The notes under the pieces: model-generated
What the model saw: only the letters and a program-made list of their open reading frames with translations
Told to the model about the DNA's origin: nothing
Databases searched by the model: none
Source of the DNA: Myxococcales bacterium SG8_38
Lineage (GTDB): Bacteria; Myxococcota_A; Polyangia; Polyangiales; Houyiibacteriaceae
Length of the DNA stretch: 64,000 nucleotides
Reading direction: 5' to 3'
NCBI GenBank assembly: GCA_001303415.1
Contig: LJTN01000022.1
Coordinates: 1-64,000, forward strand
Shown here: positions 9,595 through 18,348 of the stretch, piece by piece
How positions within the stretch are numbered: position 1 is the stretch's first letter
Layout of the letters: every line of letters begins with the position of its first letter
Position numbers and translations under genes: made by a program

Positions 9595-10482
9595 ATGAAG
9601 GCGCCTCGCTGGAGCCGCCAGGCTTCGTTTGCTTGGGTGGCAGGCGCCTATGCGGCTGCGCTCGCCGCTGCCTCGGTGACGCTGATGCTGGTCCCAGAGG
9701 AGTGGAGCTCCTTTTGGGCGGTGGCCGCGGCCGACGTCGTCGCGACGCTGGTGGTCTTTGGGTTTTCTCGCGGGCTGAAATGCTCGAGCACGTACGATGC
9801 CTACTGGTCCGTCGCGCCCATCGTCATCGTCTTCTATTGGGTGTTCCAGGCGCAACAGGGGGTCAATCCCATCCGCGCGGGAGCCGTGCTCTTCCTCGTG
9901 ACCTGGTGGGGCGGGCGTCTCACGTACAACTGGGCCCGAAGCTGGCCTGGGCTCCATCACATCGATTGGCGCTACGAAGCGACGCGGCAGAAGGCGCCCA
10001 GGCTGTGGCTCTTGTCGGACCTATTCGGGATTCACCTGTTTCCGACCGTCGAGGTGTTGCTCGCGCTCAGTGGGGCGTGGGTGGCGCTGACGCAGCAAAG
10101 CCGTTCGCTTTCCTGGCTCGACCTCGTCGCGCTCGTCGTCACTGCCGGCGCGATTACGATCGAGACCATCGCCGACCAGCAGCTCCTTGCATTTTCGAGA
10201 GTGAAACGGCCCGGCGAGATCATGAAGACCGGGCTCTGGGCTTACTCCCGTCATCCGAACTATTTTGGAGAGCTTTCTTTTTGGTGGGGGCTCTACTTGT
10301 TTGGTCTCGCCGCCGATCCCACACGACTGTGGACCATCATCGGTCCGCTCATGATGAGCGGGATGTTCCTCGGCGTGTCGATCCCCTGGATGGATCGGCG
10401 AAGCTGTGAACGGCGTCCCGAGTACGCAGAGCACATGAAGCGGGTGAGCGCGCTCGTGCCCTGGTTCCCGAAGAAGACCTAG
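9595..10482 (+). CDS. DUF1295 domain-containing protein (steroid 5-alpha-reductase-like fold)
   Basis: 295 aa; multi-TM, WGGRLTYNWARSWPGLHHIDWRY, ETIADQQLLAFSRVKRPGEIMKTGLWAYSRHPNYFGELSFWWGLYLFGL. Confidence 0.9.
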   Translation: MKAPRWSRQASFAWVAGAYAAALAAASVTLMLVPEEWSSFWAVAAADVVATLVVFGFSRGLKCSSTYDAYWSVAPIVIVFYWVFQAQQGVNPIRAGAVLFLVTWWGGRLTYNWARSWPGLHHIDWRYEATRQKAPRLWLLSDLFGIHLFPTVEVLLALSGAWVALTQQSRSLSWLDLVALVVTAGAITIETIADQQLLAFSRVKRPGEIMKTGLWAYSRHPNYFGELSFWWGLYLFGLAADPTRLWTIIGPLMMSGMFLGVSIPWMDRRSCERRPEYAEHMKRVSALVPWFPKKT

Positions 10483-11009
10483 AAGAACTGCGGCCAGACG
10501 ATCGGGTCGAGAAATGCGGTCTGCAGGGCGAAGAGCAGCAAGCCCAACATCGCAAGCACCCCGGCCACCCCTTTCGCGCGCGGCCTCATCGTGAAGAGCG
10601 CAACCATCAGCCCAATCGAGCCCACGGCCACGCCCAGCAGATCGATTCGCACCGCAAGCCAAAGGCCCGGGGTGGGACTCTCGAGATGAGCGAAGGTCAG
10701 CGGCATCCAAAGCGCGGACGTGATCATGATGAGGGCGTAGAGCGCGTTGATCAGACCAAAGCCGAATCGGTCGCCGAAGCGCACCGTCTCGGCATCGGTC
10801 CGAAGCAAAAAGTAGTACGAAAAGAAGAAGTAACCGCCGGCGGCGAGCCACATGGTCACGCCGTAGACGGCCTTCAGCTCTTCGGGAATCGTCCCCCAAA
10901 GCGCGTTGCGCGTTTCGGGATGCGTGGCCAGCCCGTGGACGTAGCTACCCAGCACGGCCCCGCCACCCACCACGTTGATGGCGAACCATGCTTTCTTCTG
11001 GGCATGCAT
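10479..11009 (-). CDS. Hypothetical multi-pass membrane protein
   Basis: 176 aa with several hydrophobic segments; convergent 4-nt overlap with DUF1295 gene. Confidence 0.7.
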   Translation of the reverse strand: MHAQKKAWFAINVVGGGAVLGSYVHGLATHPETRNALWGTIPEELKAVYGVTMWLAAGGYFFFSYYFLLRTDAETVRFGDRFGFGLINALYALIMITSALWMPLTFAHLESPTPGLWLAVRIDLLGVAVGSIGLMVALFTMRPRAKGVAGVLAMLGLLLFALQTAFLDPIVWPQFF

Positions 11010-11012
11010 GCC

Positions 11013-13049
11013 TCACTCCTGGGGTGGACGCGCTCCCGGAACGCAAAGAGCTTGCGTGTCGTCCTCGGTCTCGCCCATCGTGCATCCGCTGAGCGACGGA
11101 TAGCTGCAAACCCCCTCGGCGACGGCCTGATGCTCGTCACCATCGCCCGGCGCGCAGTGATTGGTGCCGGTGCCGTTCCGCAGGAACTCGTCGAGCTGCT
11201 TGCGCGCGGCTTCGCGGCGGCGAGGCCATTCGTGGGGATCGTCGCAAAGCCATTGCGGGATGTTGCAGGGTGGCTGGCCTGGCAGGCCGAAGTCGTATTC
11301 GGTGTAGAAGCTCCCGCTTTCGGTCGATTCGACCGGGGTGAGCCCCCAGATGCTCCGAAGCCCGGTAGTCAGGTGCGGCACCTTGAGCGTTCTCGCCATG
11401 AGGTGGCCAGCGTAGGTCGTGACCTGGTGATCGCCGATTGCAACCCTCGTCAAGACTTCCTTGGTGTTGGTTCCAGGGAGCGGGTTCTCGCGGATGTGGT
11501 GGGTGTATCCGTTTGGCTCCACTCGGTCCCACAGCATCTGAAAGAGCGCGACGAGGAACTGTTGAGCACGGAAATCGCCATATTTGGCCTTGATGATGTC
11601 GAGGAATGGACTGAAGTCGACGCTTCGGAACAGCAGGAAGCTATAGGGTTGCCCCATCACGCCGAGCGCCCCGCGTTCGACGTCGGGGCTCGTCGCCAGG
11701 ACCACCGAGCCCATGATGCCGCCCTGGCTAATCCCATAGTAATATGCCTCGTCGCCCTTGATGTACTGACCGTAGTTCTCGTCGTTGGCAAAGCTCGTCT
11801 TCATCATGCGTAGGAGCAGGACGTAGTTGAGAAAGCCCTGGTGCAAACGGTCGAACATCGTTTGCAGTCCGCTGATGTCTCCCTCAAACAGAGTCTGGAC
11901 GATGGTGTCGTAGTCCGAGCTCGACATGCCGATGAGATCGGTTCCGCAGAACGCGTAGTTGTACTCGTTCATGAAGCTGCGGAAATGACCCGACTCGATT
12001 TGACTCTTCGATCCGAGAAGGCCGTGGCCGTACTCGATGATCGCGGCGGGGTCCTCCGACGTCGCGCTGTTGGGGATCAGCACCTCGAAGGGCACGTCCA
12101 TCCACGGTGTGTCCTGGTTTACCGCTGGCAGACCGTCTTCGCCAAAGACCAGGAGCGAGCCAGCCTCGGTCGAGGTCATGAAGTTCGGTGCCCGGAACGT
12201 CCCAAGGATGCGGAAAGCGATGTTTGTCGGGTCGATCGCGCCCGGGTCTGCGCTCGTTTCGGCCGAGTCGATCGTGACCTCGAATCCGCCCCGATCGTCG
12301 ATGATCTGAAATGCCGTATCCCGCATGTGCACTAGCCACTGGGTGTTGTTCTGGTCGCTTGCGGTAGTGAAGTCCCAAGCGATTTGCACGTCCTCGCGCG
12401 CCCATCCCGCGTCGCTCAGGCGCTTGAAGATATCCGCGTAGAGGTCGCGTCGCGCTTCCACAGATTCGTCCTCGCTCGACATGCCATCGCGAAGGGCGGC
12501 GAAGGCCGGCGAGGGCTCGATGATGTCCCCGTCCTCGTTTCGCAAGTTGCGGAAGGCGACGACGTAGCGGGCGTTGTCGCGCAGGCGAACGACCGGGCGA
12601 ATCATCGTGGAGCGCTGCTCGGCGCTCGACGCGCGAATGTCGATCTCCGCAAAGTGCGGGACGAGCTCGCCGGTTTCCGTGTCGAGCACGATGCTTGGGG
12701 AGTCTTCCGCCAGCGAGGCATCGATGTCGTCCGGCCCTGCAAATTGTCCAAGCGCTATACCTGGCAAGAACGTCATCAGCGGAGAGCCAGCGGAGAACCC
12801 GTCGCTCTTTGCCCACGGCGCTGGGTCGTTTCCAAGCATGAACTCGGTTCCGAAAGACACGCGGCGACCTGTGGGTGTGGATGGGTCTTCCACGGCGTAG
12901 ACATTCGACGGAAACGGATAACCACAGAACTCGGGGACCAACGGGTCGCAGTCGAGCAGCGGATAGGTAATGTCGCCGGTGCCTTCGTTCGAGTCACTAC
13001 AGGCCGAGATCAGAAAGGCCGAGACGAAAATAAGCCAAGTACGTTTCAT
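11013..13049 (-). CDS. Large secreted lipoprotein, alpha/beta-hydrolase-like (contains GISQGGIMGSVV)
   Basis: 678 aa; MKRTWLIFVSAFLISACSDSNEG lipobox; YYYGISQGGIMGSVVLATSPDVERG nucleophile-elbow-like motif; clean SD (ggagg). Confidence 0.8.
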   Translation of the reverse strand: MKRTWLIFVSAFLISACSDSNEGTGDITYPLLDCDPLVPEFCGYPFPSNVYAVEDPSTPTGRRVSFGTEFMLGNDPAPWAKSDGFSAGSPLMTFLPGIALGQFAGPDDIDASLAEDSPSIVLDTETGELVPHFAEIDIRASSAEQRSTMIRPVVRLRDNARYVVAFRNLRNEDGDIIEPSPAFAALRDGMSSEDESVEARRDLYADIFKRLSDAGWAREDVQIAWDFTTASDQNNTQWLVHMRDTAFQIIDDRGGFEVTIDSAETSADPGAIDPTNIAFRILGTFRAPNFMTSTEAGSLLVFGEDGLPAVNQDTPWMDVPFEVLIPNSATSEDPAAIIEYGHGLLGSKSQIESGHFRSFMNEYNYAFCGTDLIGMSSSDYDTIVQTLFEGDISGLQTMFDRLHQGFLNYVLLLRMMKTSFANDENYGQYIKGDEAYYYGISQGGIMGSVVLATSPDVERGALGVMGQPYSFLLFRSVDFSPFLDIIKAKYGDFRAQQFLVALFQMLWDRVEPNGYTHHIRENPLPGTNTKEVLTRVAIGDHQVTTYAGHLMARTLKVPHLTTGLRSIWGLTPVESTESGSFYTEYDFGLPGQPPCNIPQWLCDDPHEWPRRREAARKQLDEFLRNGTGTNHCAPGDGDEHQAVAEGVCSYPSLSGCTMGETEDDTQALCVPGARPPQE

Positions 13050-13056
13050 GGAACCT

Positions 13057-13081
13057 CCGGCGGTCGAAGCTAAACCGCCGG
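13057..13081 (-). promoter_or_regulatory. Inverted repeat (8-bp stem, 9-nt loop) overlapping the SD of the 678-aa lipoprotein gene
   Basis: Minus strand: CCGGCGGT-TTAGCTTCG-ACCGCCGG-AGGTTCCATG; the stem 3' arm supplies the GG of GGAGG. Confidence 0.5.
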
Positions 13082-13162
13082 CGACGCAGGTTCAAGCGTG
13101 TCCTTGTCGCCCGGAAGGAGGCAGGTATTGCCGTCTTCAGGCAAGACGGGTAGATCCGCCGC

Positions 13163-13849
13163 ATGGGCGAACGGAAGTTCATGTACGTGCTTCGCGGCCG
13201 CGATGAGAGCCATGCCGCGTGGAGTCGGCGCATGCGAAGCGAGGTGAGCCCACGGCTGCTCGCGCTAAGGCCCGCCAAGCTTCAGCTGACGGTAACCGAA
13301 TCGCAGCCCCCCAAGCCCTCGCTTTTTCCGTTCAAGCGCGAGCCGATCGCGATCTTCAACATCTACGATGACGATGCCGGCGATCCTTCCCGCTTCACCG
13401 AGATCCTTCGGGGAGCCGCTCCCTCGGTTTCCGGATACGAGGTCGAGGAGGCCTATCCCGTCACGTACGAAAAGACGTGGCGCGATGGCGAACCGACGCC
13501 ATCTCCCATCTTGTTGACCATGCTTTGCAAGAAGCCTGGAATCACCACCGACGAGTACATTCGCCGGTGGCACGGAGGGCACACGCCGCTCTCGCTCGAG
13601 GTGCACCCGCTTTGGTACTACCAGCGCAACGTCGTGCGAAAACCGATCACAGAAGGCGCCGAGCCGTTCGATGGCATCGTGCTCGAAGCCTGCCCGACTC
13701 GCGGGGACCTCTTGAACCCCGCGCGCTTCTTCGGAGGACCGCTCAAAATGCTGCCCAACATGCTCCGCGTCGCAAATGACATCAAAGGGTTTCTCGACAT
13801 GAAGAAAACCGAAAACTTCTACGCCACCGAGTACCACTTGCGGAGCTGA
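13163..13849 (+). CDS. EthD-domain-like protein
   Basis: 228 aa; LLTMLCKKPGITTDEYIRRWHGGHTPLSLEVHPLWYYQRNVVRKP. Confidence 0.75.
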   Translation: MGERKFMYVLRGRDESHAAWSRRMRSEVSPRLLALRPAKLQLTVTESQPPKPSLFPFKREPIAIFNIYDDDAGDPSRFTEILRGAAPSVSGYEVEEAYPVTYEKTWRDGEPTPSPILLTMLCKKPGITTDEYIRRWHGGHTPLSLEVHPLWYYQRNVVRKPITEGAEPFDGIVLEACPTRGDLLNPARFFGGPLKMLPNMLRVANDIKGFLDMKKTENFYATEYHLRS

Positions 13850-13852
13850 TCG

Positions 13853-14611
13853 ATGACCGTTCGTTATGAAGTGGTGGGCCGCGTCGCAGTCGTGACCATC
13901 GACCGCCCGGAGGTACGTAATGCAGTCGACGTGCCCACTGCGCGTGCACTCGCGGATGCGTTTCGCCGCTTCGACGTCGACGAAGAAGCGCTGGTCGCCG
14001 TGCTGATCGGCGCTGGCGGTTGCTTCTGTGCGGGCGCTGATCTCAAGGCAGTCGCTGGTGGGGAGCAGCGCGACTTCTCGGCTGACGCCGACGGCCCGAT
14101 GGGCCCCACGCGAATGCGTTTGAGCAAGCCGGTGATTGCAGCCATCGAAGGGCACGCCGTCGCGGGAGGGCTGGAGCTTGCGCTTTGGTGCGACTTGCGG
14201 GTCGTCGCCGAAGATGCGGTGCTCGGGGTGTTCTGCCGGCGCTTCGGCGTTCCCCTCATCGACCTCGGCACCATTCGTCTACCACGGCTGATCGGCCACA
14301 GCCGAGCCATGGACCTCATCCTCACCGGTCGCGCGGTTCCGGCCAAAGAGGCTGCGTGGATGGGCCTTGCAAATCGCGTCGTTCCCACGGGAAAGGCCCT
14401 CGACGCGGCGATCGATCTCGCCGAAGAAATTGCGAGCCATCCGCAGCGCTGCATGCGAAGCGATCGCCGTTCCGCCATCGAGCAGTGGGACCTCCCCGAG
14501 GACGAGGCCATGCGAAACGAGCTGCGCTTGGGGATCGACACCATCGAAAGCGGAGAAACGCTCGCCGGCGCGGCACGCTTTCGAGACGGTGCGGGCCGGC
14601 ACGGCGCCTAG
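13853..14611 (+). CDS. Enoyl-CoA hydratase/isomerase (crotonase) family protein
   Basis: 252 aa; VVTIDRPEVRNAVDVPTA, GAGGCFCAGADLKAVAGG, AAIEGHAVAGGLELALWCDLRV. Confidence 0.92.
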   Translation: MTVRYEVVGRVAVVTIDRPEVRNAVDVPTARALADAFRRFDVDEEALVAVLIGAGGCFCAGADLKAVAGGEQRDFSADADGPMGPTRMRLSKPVIAAIEGHAVAGGLELALWCDLRVVAEDAVLGVFCRRFGVPLIDLGTIRLPRLIGHSRAMDLILTGRAVPAKEAAWMGLANRVVPTGKALDAAIDLAEEIASHPQRCMRSDRRSAIEQWDLPEDEAMRNELRLGIDTIESGETLAGAARFRDGAGRHGA

Positions 14612-14644
14612 CTCGGCTTCCCGTGGCTGTGGTACGGTCCGACC

Positions 14645-15886
14645 GTGTGCGACACGGTGGTAGTGGTCCCGGAGCAGGGGCCGGTTTGGTTCGCGAAGAA
14701 CAGTGATCGGGAGCCGAGCGAGGCGCAGCTCGTCGAATGCCACGACGGCTCGACCGAGCAGGGCGTTCCGGACGGCTTGCCTCTCGCACCGACTCGTTTT
14801 CGCACCATCGTGAGCCGCCCTGCATGGATGTGGGGTTGCGAGATGGGCGTCAACGAGCACGGCGTCGCGATTGGCAACGAAGCGGTCTTCACCAAAGTGC
14901 CGGTTCCCAAGTCCGGCTACACCGGCATGGACTTCCAGCGCGTGGCGTTGGCGACCAACCGCACCGCCGACGAGGCCCTCGAGCACGTCATCGAGCTCAC
15001 CGAACAGCTCACCCAGGGCGGCCGAATGGGCCATCGCCATCAGCGGTTCCGCTACCACAGCTCGTTCTTGATCGCCGATCCGACGACTGCTTGGGTGCTC
15101 GAGACCGCTGGTAACTTCTGGGCGGCCAAGCGCGTCCGCGGGGTGGCCACCATCTCCAACGCGTTGACCATCGAGGACGACTTCGACTTGATCCACAACG
15201 ACGCGTACCCGCTCGCTCGCGAGCGGGGATGGGTCAAGTCGGCAAACGGCTTCGGTTTCGCCAGCGCGTTTGCGAACCCGGCCATGTCCATGCTGGCCGG
15301 TGCCCGGATTCGCCGGGCCTGTACGGCGCGCTTCCTAGCCGCGGTTCGCGAGCCCCAGGTGCGCGACTTCATCGGAGCGCTCACCGACCACGGCGCGGTC
15401 GAGCCGACAAAGGGTCTCCGAAGCGAGTCTCCCTGCGCGCACGCCTCGTGGCTTCCCACCCGTACCTCGGCGCAAACGACTGGCTCCATCATCGCAAAGC
15501 TCGATGCCAAAGGCCCCACCATTTGGGCCACGGGCACTTCCTCCCCGTGTCTGAGCGTCTTCAAGCCGGCTCCGTTCGACGCGAGCCTGCTGCCGCCGCG
15601 GCCCATCGCGGACGCGGAGTTCGACGAGCGTGAGCTCTGGTGGGCGCATGAACGCCTTCACCGCGCTTGCCTCGCCAACTATCACGCGCGCCGCGTCACG
15701 TTCGCTGACGACCGGGAGCGCTTTCAGGACGACTGCCTATCGCCCGGGGGCGATCCTGCGCGGGCCTGGAAGGAGCACCGTGCACGAGCCGACGAATGGC
15801 TCGCCCGTGCGCTCGAGGTGGAGGCCTCGCGCCGTCCGCTGCTCACACGATGGTTCTGGTCCACGCAGTCGAGAAGCTTCGCATGA
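14645..15886 (+). CDS. C69/secernin-like dipeptidase family protein
   Basis: 413 aa, GTG start; MCDTVVVVPEQGPVWFAKNSDREPSEAQLVE; MGVNEHGVAIGNEAVF; Ntn-type N-terminal Cys. Confidence 0.85.
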   Translation: MCDTVVVVPEQGPVWFAKNSDREPSEAQLVECHDGSTEQGVPDGLPLAPTRFRTIVSRPAWMWGCEMGVNEHGVAIGNEAVFTKVPVPKSGYTGMDFQRVALATNRTADEALEHVIELTEQLTQGGRMGHRHQRFRYHSSFLIADPTTAWVLETAGNFWAAKRVRGVATISNALTIEDDFDLIHNDAYPLARERGWVKSANGFGFASAFANPAMSMLAGARIRRACTARFLAAVREPQVRDFIGALTDHGAVEPTKGLRSESPCAHASWLPTRTSAQTTGSIIAKLDAKGPTIWATGTSSPCLSVFKPAPFDASLLPPRPIADAEFDERELWWAHERLHRACLANYHARRVTFADDRERFQDDCLSPGGDPARAWKEHRARADEWLARALEVEASRRPLLTRWFWSTQSRSFA

Positions 15887-15935
15887 GCCGCTTTGTGCCT
15901 GGATGCGATCGGGCAGACCGTATAAGCTCCGCATC

Positions 15936-16355
15936 ATGGCGGACACGATCTTCAGCAAGATTCTCCGCGGGGACATCCCGAGTCACAAAGTGTACGAAGA
16001 CGCCCTGGTCTACGCCTTTCTCGACATCGGCCCGTTGAGCTTTGGACATACCTTGGTGATCCCGAAGGAAGAGGCAGCTACGCTCGATCAGCTCTCGGAC
16101 GAAAGCGCAGCGGCAATCGGCCGCGTGCTTCCCCGCCTCTGCCGCGCCATCAAAGCGGTCACCGGCACCGAGCAATTCAACATCCTCCAGAACAACGGCC
16201 CGATGGCGCACCAGGCCGTGTTTCACGTTCATTTTCACATCATTCCCAAGCCGAGCGGCGATCAAGGCCTGGGCATCGAATGGAGGTCGACGAAGCTCGA
16301 CCCAAGCGAGGGCGGCAAGCTCGCGGCAGCGCTGCGCAAAGAGATGGGAGGCTGA
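15936..16355 (+). CDS. HIT family protein
   Basis: 139 aa; MADTIFSKILRGDIPSHKVYEDALVYAFLDIGPLSFGHTLVIPK...NGPMAHQAVFHVHFHIIPK (HxHxH). Confidence 0.95.
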   Translation: MADTIFSKILRGDIPSHKVYEDALVYAFLDIGPLSFGHTLVIPKEEAATLDQLSDESAAAIGRVLPRLCRAIKAVTGTEQFNILQNNGPMAHQAVFHVHFHIIPKPSGDQGLGIEWRSTKLDPSEGGKLAAALRKEMGG

Positions 16356-16357
16356 TC

Positions 16358-16894
16358 GTGGCGGGTCCGAGGTTCGACGAGTCGATCCCCTTCAAGGGCC
16401 TGCGGATTGCGGTGATGACGGTCTCCGATACCCGTACCGAGGAGACCGACAAGTCGGGCGCCTATCTCGTCGAACGCGCCCTCGAAGCCGGCCACCACGT
16501 GATGGACAAGGTCATCGTTCCCGATGATCGCAAGCGCATCGAGGTGCAGCTCCGCCGTTGGATCAACGAGCCCAACGTCGAGGTGGTCATCGCGACCGGC
16601 GGCACGGGCGTCACCGGGCGAGACGTGACCCCCGAAGCATTCGAAGCGGTGTGGGAGAAGTCGATTCCCGGCTTCGGCGAGCTCTTTCGTTCGCTGAGCT
16701 ACGAGCACATCGGGACGTCGACGATTCAATCGCGCGCCTGTGCGGGCGTCGCGCGAAGCACGTATCTCTTTGCGCTACCGGGCTCGACCGGCGCCTGCAA
16801 AGACGCCTGGGAGGGCATCTTGCGTTACCAGCTCGACATCCGGTACCGCCCTTGCAACTTTGCCGAGCTGATCCCCCGGTTGCAGGAGGGCTAG
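16358..16894 (+). CDS. moaB: Molybdenum cofactor biosynthesis protein B
   Basis: 178 aa, GTG start; LRIAVMTVSDTRTEETDKSGAYL, VVIATGGTGVTGRDVTPEA, FALPGSTGACKDAWEGIL. Confidence 0.93.
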   Translation: MAGPRFDESIPFKGLRIAVMTVSDTRTEETDKSGAYLVERALEAGHHVMDKVIVPDDRKRIEVQLRRWINEPNVEVVIATGGTGVTGRDVTPEAFEAVWEKSIPGFGELFRSLSYEHIGTSTIQSRACAGVARSTYLFALPGSTGACKDAWEGILRYQLDIRYRPCNFAELIPRLQEG

Positions 16895-18265
16895 CTAGGG
16901 AGCGAGCGCCTCGACCGGGAACGGCATGATGTTCCAGGTCATGCGAGACATCGGAATCTCTCGCGCTTGAATGACCTCGCGCTTGGGGCGGCCGCGCACC
17001 CACACGTAGCGGCGAAGCTCGCCTTGCATGTCCGCAGCGACATAGAGCTCGTCAGCGCCGTCTTCGTCGAGATCGGTCAGCAGGGCCGCGTGCTCGAAGC
17101 CGCCGGAGTCTCGGTCGATGCTTTCGACACCCCACTCTGAATTCGGATCTTTGCCGGGCCGGAGCAGCCAGAGGCCTTTGCTGAAGGAAGCCGCCACCAT
17201 TTCTTTTTTGCTGTCGCCATCGACGTCGCCCACCGTGAGGAAGCGGCACAGGCGGTCGGGAATGGTGGCGATGACGACCTTGGCATCCGGCTTCGTGCCC
17301 GCTTCGTATCGCCGGATTTCCACTGGCTCCACGATGTCGAGGCTCGCCCCGCGTCCCTTGGTCAGCGCTTCGACCGCGACGTAGAGCTCGTCTTTGCCAT
17401 CACCGTCGACGTCGCCCACGTAGATCTCTTTGGCGTGGCGATTGCCGAGGTCGGCCACGACGGCGGGCCCGCTGCCGGTTTTCGGCACGTAGCGCACCAC
17501 CTCTCCTTGCTGTGCTTCGGCGTCGAGCTTGTTGGGCTCGCTTGGGGTGGCGTAGACCTCCAAGGTGCCGTCTTGGTCGAGATCGCCGATTTCGATCTCG
17601 TGGACGAAGGTGTCTTTCTTCTTGTCGATGCGCTCGACTTTCCACTCGCCGTTACGTGGCCGAAGCACGGCGACGACTCCTTGGTCGTGCGTCGCCACCG
17701 CGATGGAGGGCGCGCCTTCTCCGTAGAGGTCCGCGACCTCGGCATCGCGCATGCGGTCGAACTTGCCTCCGAACTCCGCATGCCAGAGCGTCGTCGGCTC
17801 GAGCTTCTTCCCATCGCGTTTCCACAGCTTGACGTAGGCGCCCGTGCCCCCGAGCGTCAGTATTCCGGCAGGCTGCCCGGGCGGGCTCCACAGCATGGCC
17901 TTGTGAAAGACGTTGCTCTGTGGATCTTCGACGGTTTCCGTCTTCCATTCGCCGCCCTCGCGCATCAGGATGTCCAGACGGGCGGGGCCCGGCTTCGCCG
18001 TTGCTTTCCCGCCTTCCACCTCGAACTGCGAGTAGGCCAGCAAGAGCCCATTCGGAAGCGAGTCGGGCAGGGCGGCCCCCGGCTTCTTTTCGGAAGGCGG
18101 TTGTCGGGGCTCGGCGGGCGCCTGGTTTTCGGATGGGCTGACCGGAGCAGATTCTCGCGCTTCGGGGCCCGGCGCTTCGCTCGGAGGGGACTTCTCACAT
18201 CCGAGGCCCGCCACCGCGAAGAGCAGAGCCCAGGTTCCAAATCGAGTCACGGCTTGATGTGGCAT
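16895..18265 (-). CDS. FG-GAP/VCBS-repeat lipoprotein
   Basis: 456 aa; signal ending FAVAGLGCEKS; repeated DxDxDG(K) blocks: GDLDQDGTLEVYA, GDVDGDGKDELYVA, GDVDGDSKKEMVAA, TDLDEDGADELYVA. Confidence 0.85.
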   Translation of the reverse strand: MPHQAVTRFGTWALLFAVAGLGCEKSPPSEAPGPEARESAPVSPSENQAPAEPRQPPSEKKPGAALPDSLPNGLLLAYSQFEVEGGKATAKPGPARLDILMREGGEWKTETVEDPQSNVFHKAMLWSPPGQPAGILTLGGTGAYVKLWKRDGKKLEPTTLWHAEFGGKFDRMRDAEVADLYGEGAPSIAVATHDQGVVAVLRPRNGEWKVERIDKKKDTFVHEIEIGDLDQDGTLEVYATPSEPNKLDAEAQQGEVVRYVPKTGSGPAVVADLGNRHAKEIYVGDVDGDGKDELYVAVEALTKGRGASLDIVEPVEIRRYEAGTKPDAKVVIATIPDRLCRFLTVGDVDGDSKKEMVAASFSKGLWLLRPGKDPNSEWGVESIDRDSGGFEHAALLTDLDEDGADELYVAADMQGELRRYVWVRGRPKREVIQAREIPMSRMTWNIMPFPVEALAP

Positions 18266-18348
18266 CTGCGCTCGCTACCAACCGGCGAGGGCTGGCGCAA
18301 CCGACCGGCCCGCCCGCGCGTCCTCCCATGACAATTTGACCCTTTAGC

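Noticed and set aside
10686-11813. 375-aa plus-strand ORF
   Set aside because: Antisense to the 678-aa lipoprotein and membrane protein genes.
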